From contig NC_084836.1 of NCBI RefSeq assembly GCF_033115175.1, forward strand, positions 69,487,297 through 69,551,296: a stretch of 64,000 bases of DNA. The letters run 5' to 3'. Each line of letters starts with the position of its first letter. Position 1 is the stretch's first letter. Both the position numbers and the translations under genes were made by a program. Below the pieces are notes generated by a model, which ran no database searches, was not told where the DNA came from, and was given only the letters and a program-made list of their open reading frames with translations. This document shows positions 1 to 14,900 of this stretch, in pieces. Source of the stretch: Lepus europaeus (Eukaryota; Chordata; Mammalia; Lagomorpha; Leporidae).

Positions 1-225
1 GGGGCATATCTGATACTCTGAGAATTGAGGAAAGAAGGAGAATAAAAATGTAAATGTAGATCTTCTTCTATTAAAAGGACTTAATATCAAATTAAATACT
101 GGGCACATAGCAGGTGAGCTGGGCTATAATAAGATCTTCATAGTTCTATTCCACTACCAGTCAGAAACTATGCTGAAGGTAGTCATTTGTTCTACTGGTT
201 GAGACATTGTTTCTCATTTCATCTG

Positions 226-451
226 ACTGGACTTGATTCTCAGCTCCAGCTTCTGACTTCAGAAGCAGACCCTCAGAGCAGCAAATGATGGTTCAAATGA
301 TTGGGTCCTTGCCACCCACGTGGAAGACCTGGAGCTCCTGGCCTTGGCCTTGCCCAGGCCTGTCATTGCAGGCATTTGGGGTGTAAGCCAGCAGGTGAGA
401 GCTCTGTTCTGTCTGCCCGTGTCTCTCAAATTAAAAAGAAAGAAAAGAAAA
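226..451 (+). repeat. CSINE, 5'-truncated
   Basis: Old one-box copy recognised by TGCCACCCACGTGGAAGACC and the ATTTGGGGTGTAAGCCAGCA body; head lost. Confidence 0.75.
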
Positions 452-1148
452 TTACTCTGTACCTAAATTCCCAAATCATAATCACCGATTAACTCAGCTC
501 AGTGGCCCACCAAAGGCACAGTGGTGGGAGAGTACTGTTCTGATGCAGACAGGCAGGGTATGTATTTGTAGAGAATTGTAAAACTGACCAAAAAAAATAT
601 GCTTCTTGTTGTCAGACACCTAGAAATTCTAAACTGCGAAATTAATAAAGTACACCTTACTGTCACTGCCATTTCAAGGCACAACTTTTGATCCAAAAAT
701 AGGAATAGACCTAGAAAAGGCATTGTATCTAGTCTTTCTTTTTCCAGACTACATCTCAAAATCTTTCCAGTTTATAAAAGGAGGCAATGAAAAAGAAATA
801 TGGCAAGCAATAGAGTATAATTAAAGAATATTATTTCATTGGCTCATAAATATGTTACTTGTGTAGTGTAGAAACGCATTCAAAGAAACTCAAGTAAAGA
901 AATCAGAAGAGTGCAGGGGGATTCTAGGGACAGAATTGCAAGGAAGTAGAATTAGGCGTCCTGGAAGCTGAAGCTTAAAGACAGCAGCTTAGTGTGGGAC
1001 CTGTGCAGATCTGTCCACTCAAAAGTTGTGCCTTAGTTGGACATATTCTGCTGTTGGTAATACCTTAAAAGCTGATGTTGTTTGTTTTGTTTTTAACTAT
1101 GACAGAGTCATTATTAATAACCCCTGCAGGTAGGGAGAGTTTTGTGGG
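452..1148. other. LARP4 intron 1, nothing recognised
   Basis: AT-rich unique-looking DNA between two CSINEs; no frame with coding character. Confidence 0.6.
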
Positions 1149-1491
1149 TGTTTTTGTTTTTGTTTTTGTTTTTTTGTTTTTTGACAGTCAGAGTTAGAGA
1201 GAGAGACAGAAAGAAAGGTCTTCCTTCCATTGGTTCACCCCCCCAAATGGCCGCCATGGCCACTGCGCTGTGCCAATCTGAAGCCAGGAGCCAGGTGCTT
1301 CTTCCTGGTCTCCCATGCAGGTGCAGGGGCCCAAGCACTTGGGCCATCCTCCACTGCCTTCCCGGACCACAACAGAGAGCTAAACTGGAAGAGGAGCAAC
1401 CAGGACAGAATCCGGCGCCCCAACTGGGACTAGAACCCGGGGTACCAGCGCTACAGGTGGAGGATTAGCCAAGTGAGCCGCGGTGCTGGCC
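1149..1491 (-). repeat. CSINE, two-box, full length
   Basis: Runs from a T-rich tail (TTTTTG units) to CCGCGGTGCTGGCC. Both B-box-like segments are present near 1404-1440. Confidence 0.92.
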
Positions 1492-1497
1492 TGTTTG

Positions 1498-1763
1498 TTT
1501 TTTAAGATTTATTTATTAGAGAGGCAGAGGCAGAGAGAGATCTTCCATCTACTAGTTCACCCCCCAAATGGCTGTAATGGCCAGAGTTGAGCTGATCCAA
1601 GCCAGGAGCTTCTTCTAGGTCTTCCATGTGGTGCAGGGGCCCAAGTACTTGGGCCTCCTAGGCTATAGCAGAGAGCTGGGTCAGAAGTAGAGCAGCCCGG
1701 TCTTGAACCGGTGCCCATATAGGATGTCAGGACTACAGGTGGCGGCGTTACCCGCTATGCCAT
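1498..1763 (-). repeat. CSINE, one-box
   Basis: Starts TTTAAGATTTATTTATTAGA and ends CCGCTATGCCATTG; separated from the previous copy by only a few bases. Confidence 0.85.
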
Positions 1764-2769
1764 TGTAAAATTTCTACCTGCAGGGGTAGGGATTTTATAA
1801 TGAACTCCTGCTACATGGTGTAATGTGCCAGCTCTCTTTCATGAAAGCTGAATTCCTGGTGCCTGTAGATCTAATCTTGATTAAGTTCATTCCCTGCCCT
1901 TTGAGCCCACCCTTGGGAGCCTATCATCTAGTGGTAGTGGTAGGGCCTACCACTGAGAACAGAGTAGAATAACTTTTTGAGAAGAGGGTGAAATGTTTAC
2001 TGGACCATTAATGTCCTTGAGAAGAATGAGACCCTGTTGGTTTGGATAAGGTGAGAGGAGTGTATTTGTGCATTTCACCCTCTCTTCTTGCTCTGTCTCT
2101 ACCTTTTCACACTGTTACCCCTGTTCTGTTCTCATGCTCAGTTTCTGCTTCTCACCTCTGTGTTTGTGGTTAGATAAGCCATGCAAAAGATCAGTTTAAA
2201 TGTTGGTATCTCAGCATGATTATTGTGTTGTACGCATTTGAGGATGTCCACCTTGAGAAGAGAGGGAAGAGAGCATTCCAAAATAAGGCAGATGCTGTTT
2301 TTTGACTTAGGGTAAAATTTTTAGTGATACAATTCAAACTCAAATGTGTGACACAGCTTGGATGACAATAAAGATGACATACTCTGGAAAATTACACTAT
2401 AGATAAACTCAGAAATTTGCTATAGGTACACAAACACTAATGCCTCAAAGATATGTGAACAGTTTGAATTTTATGACATTTACAAGTGGGTTGGGGTAGA
2501 ATAGTATTACCATTTTAGAAGTAATTTATAGGGCTTTGCATTGTTTGTAATATAGATGGCTAAATTTTATATGGACATTTCAAATTCATTACTTTAAAAG
2601 TTTTATATTTTGAAACTGACCAATAATTTTAATTTTAACTGATTTCATTTTATTTAATATTATTATTGAAAAGTATTTCACTTTTAAGTAATGTAAAAGC
2701 CCTTTATCTAAATTTGCAATTCTTTTAATACATTTTTAAATTTTACAAATAGAATCTTTGGTTATTTAG
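1764..2769. other. LARP4 intron 1 to exon 2, nothing recognised
   Basis: Ordinary AT-rich intron. A TTAACCC-poor, T-rich stretch near 2640-2769 precedes the exon 2 acceptor. Confidence 0.6.
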
Positions 2770-2917
2770 CAGGTAACATCTAAAGGAACTGGTTTAAATC
2801 CCAATGCCAAAGTATGGCAAGAAATTCCTCCTGGAAATCCTGATGCCACTCCTGTAACTCATGGAACTGAAGGTTCTTGGCCTGATACAGCAGCCACATC
2901 AGGGTCCCCTCCTGAAG
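2770..2917 (+). CDS. LARP4: LARP4 coding exon 2 (PAM2w motif)
   Basis: Encodes about residues 7-56, starting [19 protein letters not shown]. The WQEI stretch is the variant PAM2 motif of LARP4, with Trp in place of the usual Phe, which contacts the MLLE domain of PABPC1. Acceptor is TAGCAG, so the exon may begin at 2770 (with the Gln codon) or 2773 (without). Donor is G|GTAAGT at 2918. Ends in phase 1. Confidence 0.95.
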
Positions 2918-5900
2918 GTAAGTGTGAAGTATTTTATCAGATATATCACATTTTGTTTAAGTGTGTAATCAAACTAGTTTGTAGAACTTTGACTTACATT
3001 CTTTGATTATGTGACTAAATAGCTTATAAATGTTTAGTACACAGTTTACATGTAATTCTCACTCATCTAACATGAACAGATTGTCAGTAATTCCAAGTAG
3101 TAGCTGTATTGTTAAACCTAGCTTCTAACCCATTTATAATAACCTATTTATAAATTAGTTTTGCTCTGACATCATTGGCTTTCTGTTTACTTACTGTTTG
3201 ACCTTTATCAAATGACATGACTTCTCTGTGCTATTTCCTTCACCTGGAAAACAAAAACCATTACAATTACCTGTAGCAGGGGTAGGGAACCTTTTTTCTG
3301 CCAAGGGCCATTTGGATATTTGTAACATTACTCATGGACCATATAAAATTAGCAACTTAAAAATTAGCCTACTAGGGCCACCGCTGTGGCATAGTAGACT
3401 AAGACTTTTCCTGCAGCACCAGCATCCCATATGGATGCCAGTTTGTGTCTTGCTGCTCCTCTTCTGATCCAGCTCCTTGCTTATGGCCTTTGAAAGCAGT
3501 AGAAGATGGCCCCCACATGGGAGACTTGGAAGAAGCTCCTGGCTCCGGATTGGACCAGCTCCGGACTTTGCGGCCATTGGGGGAGTGAACCGGCAGATGG
3601 AAGACCTTTCCCTCTATCTCTCCCTGTGTCTGTAATTCTACCTCTCAAATAAATAAAATATTTTTTAAAAAAATTAGCCTACTACAGATTTATTGAATTT
3701 CAAGTCCTACCTGCAGTTGCCGGACCAAATGATGTTATGGGGTTTTTATGGTTCCCAAGTCACATTCCCCATCCCTGACCTATATAGTATAGGATTTTCT
3801 GAGAACTAAATAAAGTTCATGGAGCCATGTGACTTATAGATAGTACTGTATAAATTTTAGTAACTGCTAATCATTTTAGCTTATCTATAATAATAAAAAC
3901 TGACTGCCTTGGGGAAATGATTCTTTTTCTTTCTTTTTTTTTTTAATTTTTTTTGACAGAGTGGACAGAGAGAGAGAGAGAGACAGAGAGAAAGGTCTTC
4001 CTTTGCCGTTGGTTCACCCTCCAATGGCTGCTGCAGCCAGTGCACCGCGCTGATCCAAAGGCAGGAGCCAGGTGCTTCTCCTGGTCTTCCATGCGGGTGC
4101 AGGGCCCAAGCACTTGGGCCATCCTCCACTGCACTCCCGGGCCATAGCAGAGAGCTGGCCTGGAAGAGGGGCAACCGGCACAGAATCTGGCGCCCCGACT
4201 GGGACTAGAACCCGGTGTATCGGCGCCGCCTGTTGAGCCACGGCACCGGCCGGAAATGATTCTTAAAACCACATGAACATTTTCCCAACTGATAGAATTC
4301 CTAGAAATCTTGTCAGGGAAGACATAGACTGCCCCAGAGTTTCTGAAATTATGACATAAAGAATTTCTAAATACTTTTGGTGTTTTGTCTCTAATACAGG
4401 AAATACAGAGCTTTCAGAAGATATGTGTAAGGAATATGAAGTAATGTATTCTTCATCTTGTGAAACCACAAGAAATTCTACAGGCATTGAAGAGTCCACT
4501 GATGGAATAATTTTAGGACCAGAAGATCTGAGTTACCAAATATATGATGTTTCTGGTAAACTTTATGATATATTGATGGAAAGATGCAGTACACTAGCCT
4601 ATACCTCCTCCCATTCATATAGTGTGTTGTCCTTGCTCTGACAGACTTGAGGCAGTGTTTTCTTATTTGAAAAGAGCTTATGTTAATGAAATGTAAGATT
4701 GTTAAAAAAAAAAAAATACTGTTTCTAATGCCAAAACATGAAATTTATAATTATAAAGAATATATAGTTTTTGAACTATTTGCAGTTTAAATATGTTTAA
4801 ACATTTAACCAGTATAAGGGGCCGGTGCTGTGGCTCACTTGGTTAATACTCTGCCTGCGGCGCCGGCATCCCATATGAGCGCTGGGTTCTAGTCCTGGTT
4901 ACTCCTCTTCCAGTCCAGCTTTCTGCTGTGGCCAGGGAGGGCAGTGGAGGATGGCCCAAGTGCTTGGGCCCCTGTACCAGCATGGGAGACCAGGAGAAGC
5001 ACCTGGCTCCTGGCTTCGGATCGGCGCAGAATTACAGAGGGAGAGGTAGAAACAAAGAGAAATAACTTTTCTGTCCACTGGCTCACTACCCAAACAACCA
5101 TGCTGCTGAGGCTGGGCCAGTACAAAGCCAGGAGACAGGAACTCCATCATAGCCTCTGATGTGGGTGGCAGGAGCCCAGGTATTTGAGCCATACTTAGCT
5201 CCTTTCCCAGGCACAGTAGCAGGTAGCTGGATTGAGAGCAGAGCAGCTAGGAATCAAACCAGTGCTCAGATTATATTCAGTTTGTTGTTTTTTTAAGATT
5301 TGTTTTATTTATTTGAAAGGACAGAGATCTTTAGTCTGTTGGTTCATTCCCAAGATGGCCACAATGGCTGGGGCTGGGCCATACTGAAACCATTAGCCTG
5401 AAACTCCACCTGGATCTCCCATGCTGGTGCAGGGGCCCAAAGATTTGAGCCATCTTCTGCTGCTTTTCTAGGTGCATTAGCAGGTAGCCAATTCAGGAGC
5501 AGAGCTCATGGAGTGTGATCCAGTGCTCCAATGTGGGTTGCTGGCATTGGAGGAGGTGATTTAACCCACTGCGCCATAATACCACCCCTATATTCATTCT
5601 TAATGAAGTTAGCATTTATTACTTTGATTCTTGAGTAGTAACACACATTAGTAATTAAAGTCTTAGACTGTTTAGTTTCTTATATATCCAATTGTCTGTA
5701 TTTACAGGAAACATGGCCTCTGCTATTAATGCTTTTTTCTTTTTTTAAAAAATTTTATTTATTTATTTGAAGGGTAGAATTACAGACAGTGAGAGGGAGA
5801 GACAGAGAGAAAGGTCTTCTGTCCCCTGGTTCACTCCCCAAATGGCCGCAACGGCCGGAGCTGCGCCGATCTGGAGCCAGGAGCCAGGAGCTTCTTCCGG

Positions 5901-8900
5901 TCTCCCACATGGGTACAGGGGCCCAAGGACTTGAGCCATTATCTACTGCTTTCCCAAGCCATAGCAGAGAGCTAGAAGAGGAGCAGCTGGGACTAGAACT
6001 GGTGCCAGCACTGCAGGCGGAGGATTAACCTACTGCACCTCAGCTCTGGCCTCTATTAATGCGTTTTTAAAGAAGGACACATTATGTGTTTTTTGTCTAT
6101 AATGGCTTATAAAACAGTTTAATGGGAGTGATGGTTTCCCAGGCTTATATCCTGAAAAAGAAAAGTCTCATGTTTTGTGTTTAAACATTGAAAACCATAG
6201 AAAGCTTCTAGAGAGTTAGCTGGAGCCTTTAGATCTTTGAATGCTTTATGTATACAGCGGAAGGTCTAGTATTCTAGAATTAAGGAAGGTAGAAAACAAG
6301 AGTATTAAGAGAGAAGTTTAGAATCTGACTAGCATCAGATTTACCACCAGTAAGAGATTTGCATAATATAAATATCTTACTTGTTTTAGCTAGTTCCTGG
6401 CTTCAAATTTAAATTACGACTTCAGGGCCAGCGTCATGGTGGACTAGGTTAATCCTCCGCCTGCGGCGCCGGCATCCCATATGGGCACCGGGTTCTAGTT
6501 CCGGTTGCTCCTCTTACAGTCCAGCTCTCTTCTGTGACCCAGGAGGGCAGTGGAGGATGGCCCAAGTGCTTAGGCTCCTGCACCCACATGGGAGACCAGG
6601 AGGAAGTACCTGGCTCCTGGCTTCAGATCGGCTCAATGCCGGCCGTAGCGGCCATTTGGGGAGTGAACCAGCAGAAGGAAGACCTTTCTCTCTGTCTCTC
6701 TCTCTCACTGTCTATAACTCTACCTGTCAAATAAATAAATAGAAAAAAAATTTAAATAAATTATTACTGCTTTTGTTCTTTGGCATTTTATTAAAGGAAT
6801 TAGTTGCTAATCACACTTTTTATAAAATGTTCAGGGCAATATTTTACAACATGGTAGCCAAATGTTTTTAGCATTAATAGTACTTTGTGAATTTCTTGAT
6901 AAAACAGTTTTTACTATGAAGTCTATTTGAAAAAATAAGTTGATAGAAATTAGATATTGAGCTATCTGAACAGTAGAAATAATAGAAATATATATGTGGT
7001 AAATTTTAAATTGTGAATATTTGTGGTTTCTAAGTATAACAGTATGTAAGGTTTACTACTTAGGATAACTTGGTATTAACTTTTCCCCCTTTTGTTTTCT
7101 ACCATCAGAGGAAGGCAATTCAGCAATTTCCACAGAAGAGCTAAAAGAATGTCTGAGGAAACAATTAGAATTCTGTTTCTCACGGTACATAATCATTTTT
7201 TGATTGATATCTCTGCATTTTTGAATTGTTTGGTTATAAGATGTAAAATACCTGACAGTCAGTGGAAGAATATAGTGATTATCATTTCCTTTCAGTGATA
7301 AGCTTTTGGTGTCACTCTAGTGTATCTTAACTAGACTTGAAGATATGGTCTGCATTAAGGAACCATTCCCAGAGAGATAATGAAGTTTCTGTGGGATTTT
7401 TTTCCTATGAATGCATTTAGCATTGGAGTTCTTAAAAAAAGAAAGCTTTTTAAAAATTTTTTATTTTTCATAAGTGACTCATAACCTTTGATCATAGAGT
7501 TATTTTTAACCACATGGCAAGGAGATAGGCAGAGAACATATATTATACCATTGTCTTGTATTAAATAAGGAGTCCTTTCAGGAAAATGTTTTAAGATGTC
7601 TTACAGATACGACTTATGTAGGTATATTTATAACTTACACTTTATAAAATTCCAATTTGCTGCTTCTAGAGAAAACATAAATTTGGATATATATGCAAAT
7701 GCTTTCCATTTTTCTAATCTCTCTCTGGTACATGGTATAACCAGTGAATAAAACTTTTCAAGCTAGAAATATGGATTTTACCAGAGACACATCTCAATAC
7801 ACAAACTGCACACTTGTTTCAGGTTTAGTTGATGCTTCATCCTAAACATCTCTCATCTTTTCCCCTCCTGGTTTCCTTTTCTGTAATCATTGTGCCTGTG
7901 ATACATTTCATTTTCTTTAACACACTTGTAATAGTGAATTTAAAATCCTTACTGACTAACAAGATTGTTTTTGGGTCTGCTTGTCTTGGTCAGGATGTTT
8001 TCTCTTGTCTGTCAATTTCCTGCCCTTTTAACATGTCTTGTAAATTTTGATTGTATGCTGAATATACAAATAAAAGAATTACAGAAGCTGCAGGTGACAT
8101 AATTTTTCCCTCTCAACAGGATTTGAGCTTTCTTCTGTTAGGCAGATGGAAAGAAATGTTGACTGCTTCAGTCTGTTCAAGAATTGAGCTGGGTCAGACC
8201 TGAGTAGCTTCTGTTTTAAATTAATTGATTTTTATTTATTTGAAAAATGGACACAAAGAGCTCCATCTTCTGGTTTACTTCCCAAATCATACAAACCAAG
8301 GCCAGAGGAAAGCCAGGGGCCAGCAATTCAATGCAAATCTGCCATGTGGCTAGCAGGATCCCAGTTACTTGAGGCATCACCACTGCCTTCCAAGGACTGC
8401 ATTAACAGGAAGCTGGAGTCAGGACCCGGAGCTGGGATCTAACCCAGGTACTCTTATGTGGGAGGCAGTTGTCTTTACTGCTAGGCTAAAAACTTGTTTC
8501 CTCTGAGTAACCATTTTCCTGAGACTCTTCCACCTCTGATTTATCTGTTTCTTAGGAGTGGCCCTCTCTGGCAGTTTTTCTGTTTTTATTTTTTTGAGTT
8601 TCATTTATTTGAAAGGCAGAGTGATTGCCACTGATTTACTCACCAAGTGCCTGCAGGAGAGGGCTAGGCCTGGCCGAAGCTGAGAGCCCAGATTGGCCAC
8701 CGTGGGTTGCAGGGACCCAGTTACTTAGGCCATTATCTGCAGTGTCCCAGATACATTAGCAGAAAGCTGGATTGGGAATCACAGAAGACAGAATTTGGAC
8801 CCACACACTCCAGTATAGGATGCAGGTGTCCCACACAGTGCCTTACCCTACTGTGCTGGAACACCTGTCTGAACATGATTTTTTTAAAAAAATTATTTAT

Positions 8901-11900
8901 TTTCAGTGTCTTTATTTCAGAGACAAAAATCTTCAATCAACTGATTTTCTCCTCACGTACCCACAAAACCCAGGACTTGGCCAGGCCAAAGCCAGGAGCT
9001 CAGAACTTCATCTGAGTCTTCCATGTGGATGGCAGGGACCCAAATACTTAAGCCATCATCTGCTGCCTCCCACGGTACACAATAGCAGGAAGCTGCATCG
9101 GAAGTCTTAGAGTCAGAACTTGAACCAGGCACTCTAATATGGGATGCCAGTATCTCAATCAACATCTTTACTACCACGCTCAGTGCTTATCTCCTTCTCA
9201 GGCTTTTGCTGTAGGGCTTGGTAGTTTTCTGTCCGTTTCATTCCAATATGCCAAGGAAATTTAAACCATTTCTTCAGGGATTTAAGATTACCTCTTTAGT
9301 CCCTCACCCCATACAGTTTCAAAATCTAGCCCATATCTTCCAGGAGAGACTTGTATTTGCTGCAGGGTTACTCCTTTCTCTGGGTCTTAACCCCAACACC
9401 ACACAGATTTCACCCTGCCTTTTCATTCTCTCTTAGTTTCCAGCCTTCCTCCTAGAATTTAGGAAATTTGTGGGGCGATCAGCTGTGTGTCGGGGATTCC
9501 TATGGTTTTCAGCTGAAGTGCTAGTCCTGTGCCCAGCACACACATAGGCCACGTACTTACACCCACCTAAAGGTCTGCTGGTTTCCCAAGACCTTACAGG
9601 AAGCAAACGTTATCTCCAGCATTTCAGTCAATTTTGTCCTTGAAGTTTTCAACTCTCCTCCATTTCCAAAAATGGGATTTTTATGATCTTTCCATGCACT
9701 TTGAATTGTTGTGGTAGAAGCTCTTGCTGATCATGATCCATAACATTCAACCTTGGAGTACAGTAGAGTTCTAATTGGCATTTGTGCCTCAGCAAGATTG
9801 CTGCCAACGCATACCACGTATTTCTCACGAATAGGCAAGTCTTGGATGTTTTACTTGTTCATTCCATTTACTCTGACAAGATACAGTTTCTTTAGTTAAG
9901 AGTTCTGACATACTGTTTTGTCAGTTGACCTGCTGAACATCAAGGCTGATTTAGGTTGCAACTTTTTAATTGTATAAAGATCATGTTTACAGTTGCCTGA
10001 TTCTCAAGTTAGTAAGGAATATTGATTAAACTAGTTTTAGTATTTCTTCATATTGAAGAGTACTTGTTACTGTTAGCTTATATCTGTCCTGTCCCATCCC
10101 CAGCAAAACAAGGAGCTACCACTGGTGGAAATTCTAAATCTATAAAAAAGAATTACTACTCTATTTCAGTAGAAATTGTATATAAAGGTATTTGAGCCTA
10201 CTGTCTGGCAAGCACGTCGGCTAGTGAAACACATTCCTGAATGACAAAGATCCATTATGGAACTTCTGTTTATGCTGAGAAACAAAATCAAAAGCTAGTA
10301 AAACAAAAGATTTACAAGTATGGTTGTATGGAAGAAAATTAATGAGAAGAGTATATATATGCAAGAGCAGGAGAATATGTTGCAGTTTTTTTGTTTGTTT
10401 GTTTGTTTGTTTTGTTTTTTGACAGATATAGACAGAGAGAAAGGTCTTCCTTCCGTTGGTTCACCCCCCAAATGGCTGCCATGGCCGGCGCACTGTGCTG
10501 ATCTGAAGCCAAGAGCCAGGTGTTTCCTCCTGGTCTCCCATGCAGGTGCAGGGGCCCAAGCACTTGGGCCATCCTCCACTGCACTCCTGGGCCACAGCAG
10601 AGAGCTGGACTGGAAGAGAAGCAACTGGGACAGAATCCGGCACCCCAACCGGGACTAGAACCCGGGGTGCTGGCGTCGCAGGTGGAGGATTAGCCTAGTG
10701 AGCCACGGCGCCGGCCCATCGCAGTTTTAAATAGGGCGATTAGGTCATACCTCCTTGAGAAAGAGGGCTGTGCCTCCCCCATCATTTTTATTTTTATTTT
10801 TAGACAGAGTTACACAGGTAGAGAGAGGAGAGGTCTTCGATCCACTGGTTCACTCCCCAAATGACCACAAAGGCCGGAGCAGACCCATCCAAAGCCAGGA
10901 GCCAGGAGCTTCTTTCAAGTTTCCTACTTGGGTGCAGGGGTCCAGGGACTTGAGCCATCCTTCGCTGCTTTCCCAAGTGCATTAGCAGGGAGCTGGATCC
11001 TAAGTGGAACATCCGGGACTCAAACTATCACCCATATGGGATACCAGCACTGCAGGCTGGGGCGTTAACCAGCTGTGCCACAGTGCTGGTGCTTTTGGCT
11101 TATTCCCAAATGTACATAATTTATGGAGAATCTTGGTAATTCAGTCCAGGTCTCCCACATGAGTGCCAGGAACCCAACTTCTTGAGCTGTTACCTGCCAA
11201 GTACCTGGGTAACAGCTGGTACCTGGAATCAGGAGTCAAAGCTGGGTATTGATGGGGTCATAGACTACCATCTAGCAGCTTAACCACTAGGCCAAACAGC
11301 AAAGACTTATTTTTAGTTAATTAATTTTTATTTGTGACAGGCAGAGTGGACAGTGAGAGAGAAAGACAGAGAGAAAGGTCTTCCTTTTCCGTTGATTCAC
11401 CCCCCCCAGTGGCCGCTATGGCCAGATCCGAAGCCAGGAGCCAGGTGCTTCTCCTGGCCTCCCATGCAGGTGCAGGGCCCAAGGACTTGGGCCATCCTCC
11501 ACTGCACTCCTGGGCCACAGCAGAGAGCTGGACTGGAAGAAGAGCAACCGGGACAGAATCCGGCGCCCTGACTGGGACTAGAACCAGTCTGGCTCTGCAG
11601 GCGGAGGATTAGCCTATTGAGCCGTGGCATCAGCCTTAAGCAAAGACTTTTATTTAGCCAATTTACTTTCAGGCGTATTTGTTGTGACTAACAAGACATG
11701 GATTTTAGTTTACTTTAGCTTGTTAAACAATCTGTTATGTGTATGATGGTAGTGTTTGTACCTTTGTTTAATATACCTTAGAAAATTTTTGTCTTTATTT
11801 TAAATTATAAAAGTCAAAATGTTTATTAAAAATGCAAACACTTATAAATTAAAAATCCTCCATGATCTCACTAAAAATTGAGCTATACTTTTTCTCTTAT

Positions 11901-14900
11901 GAATATTCTAGCATCCGAAGCAACATGTTGTAAAATGTTATTTAATATTAAACTTCTTTCCATGCAGTATAATTCCATAAAATCTGTTGGCTAAAACTAT
12001 TGGACCAGACACATTTTGGGATTCAGCAACTATGTAAAAGTCGTTACTGATAAATATTGTGTTGCCATCTTTTAAACTGAACTCTTCTAAGTTCATTGTG
12101 TTATTTCTGATCACATAATTTTGTTTCCCTAGACTTAGTGATAAAATTAAGACACTAGTTTGCTTAAGGAGCTTTTTATAAGAATTGCTTGTTTTATAAG
12201 ACTTGCTTTTTTTTTTTTATTCCTTTCAGAGAAAATTTGTCAAAGGATCTTTACTTGATATCTCAGATGGATAGTGATCAATTTGTCCCAATTTGGACTG
12301 TTGCCAACATGGAAGAAATAAAAAAGCTGACCACAGACCCAGATTTAATTCTTGAAGTATTGAGATGTATGTAAAAAATACTTTTCACCTTGGTTTTTTA
12401 ATTTTAAAACTTAATAAGTGTTTTTTTGATTTCTGATAATGCAGGAAACTGTTTTTAACTGGCATTTTTTTTTTTCCATTTTTGGCTATTTTATTCCAAT
12501 AATATATTTTTATTGTTTGTGTGTGCAGTTTCTATGTGAATTTTACACCTTGGTTGTAAAATTTTACACCTTGGTTGATATCCACTTAGCAATTTAATCT
12601 CTCTCTCTCTGTCTATTTCTATCTCATCTGTTTATTTATTTTTCATCATTTTATTTGAAAGGCAGCAATAGATAGAGACAAAGAAAGATCCTCAATCCAC
12701 TGATTCAGTCCCCAAATACCCTCTCACAAGGATAACAGAGACCAACAAAACACTTGAACCCTTTATCTGCTGCCACAGAAGGTGTTCATTAGCGAGAAGC
12801 TGATCAGAGAGAGGTGCAGGAATCGATTCAGGGCACTCTGGTATGGGATATAGGCATCTCAAATGGAGTCATAATTGCTGTGCTAAATGCCCACCTCCTA
12901 TTTCACATTTTTGAAAACAAATTAAGAGATACATCACAGTCCAATATCCACCACATATACTTAAAACAGAAATGTCACTTTTTCAAGTTAATACCAATGT
13001 TTGCATTGATCTACTTTTCTTTTATCCTAAGCTAATTTCACAGTCTACTAATGAGTGTGGCCTGCAGTTTGACAAACACCACTCTGAAGCTTGGTAAAGA
13101 ATTTTTACTTCTTGGGGTAGGCCTTATGGCACAACGGGGTAAGCCGCCTCTTGGAACACACACAAGCCATGTCTCAGTATCAGTGAGTCCTGGCTACTGC
13201 ACTTCTGATCCAGCTTCCTGCTGAAAATGTTTAAAATGAATTGCAGTGACCGGTTTTGTGGCATAACAAATTGCACCTCCACCTGTGATGCTGGCATCCT
13301 ATATCAGAGCTCCTGTTCTAGTCCTGGCTGCTCCACTTATTACCCATCACCCTGCTAATGCAACTGGGAAAGCAGCAGAAGATGACTCAAGTACTTTAGC
13401 CCCTGCCACCCACATGGGAGACCAGCATGGAGTTCCAGAATCCTTGCTTTGGTCTGGCCTAGCCTCTTTTTCAACCATATGGGGATGAACAAGTGGATGG
13501 AAGATCTCTCTCTCCATCTCTCTGTCACTCTGTCTTTCAAATAAATATAACAAATCTTTAAAAATGAGTTGCAAGTCAAGCCTTCAGTCTTACTTGCCTT
13601 TTTATTTTTTGGATATACCTGCTTAAGGAGGTAAGGCATATTATCTTTCTGAAGGAATTAAAAAAGAAACCATTTGGCTACATTGTGCCATCTTTATTCC
13701 CTACAATGATGGCTTCCAGGTCCCTGGAGTAGTATGTTATAATAAATACATTGATATCAGTGATAACTTAAAATCCTTTGAGTGTAGTTCTTGAATTAAG
13801 GGCTTCTTAAACTTTAAGAAACTCTTCACATATGGGAGCTCATTACATTTCCCAGAATACTGTTTGACTAATGCAAGTACACTGATATCTGTAATACACA
13901 TTTGTTACCTCTTGTTAAATGACGAATTTTGTTATTGTACACAGAGAATGCTTCTTGTTGATGTCAAGATAGTGCCGTAGTACTAAGTAGGTGCTGTGAA
14001 TATTTGTTCAGTTACTATTTGACAGTATTCTTACAACCCAAAAGCATGTTTTCTCATAATTGTGGTCTTCTGCATATTAAGCTAGCATATACTAATTTAG
14101 TCCATTGAAAATTGAAATGAATAGTTATTTAATGGCATTGTTAATGTTGCTACTTGTCACTATTTTTTTTTTAACAAAAACTTTTCAGCTTCTCCCATGG
14201 TTCAAGTTGATGAGAAGGGCGAGAAAGTGAGACCAAGTCATAAGCGCTGTATTGTGATACTCAGAGAGATTCCTGAAACAACACCAGTAGAGGTAAGTCA
14301 TTAATCATCACTAAAGCTGGTTTGTATTAATAGTTCTGAAGTATTAGAATGGTACAGAAGACTAATGAAGTGAAATTAATTCTGCTGGTTAGCTGTAGTC
14401 AGAATGATGATCTGGAACAGGTACACGAATAAAATAATATTTGAATGAAACAGTATAGTCCGTGGGATCAGCACTGTCTCATAGTGGCCTAAGCCTCTGC
14501 CTATGGTGCTAGCATCCCATATGGGCTCTGGTTTGAGTCCCAGCTGCTCCTCTTATGATCCAGCTCTGCTGTGACCTGGGAATGCAGCAGAAGATGGCCC
14601 AAGTGCTTTGGTCCCAGCACCTGTGTGGGAGACCTGGAGAAAGCTCCTGGCTTTGGTTAGGCCCAGCTCTGGCTGTTGCCGCCATTTGTAGAGTGAACCA
14701 GCGAATGGCAAACCTTTCTGTCGGTCCCAGTCTCTGTAATCCTACCTATGAAATACATAAATAAATAAATAAATCTTAAAAAAAAAAAAGCAGCAGTATA
14801 GTTCAGAAATACTCATTTAATATATATAATATTGAGTTAATAATTAGATTCTATTAAGTATTATGTCCTTTACACTTCTGTAAAGTCAGAAATTTTATTA

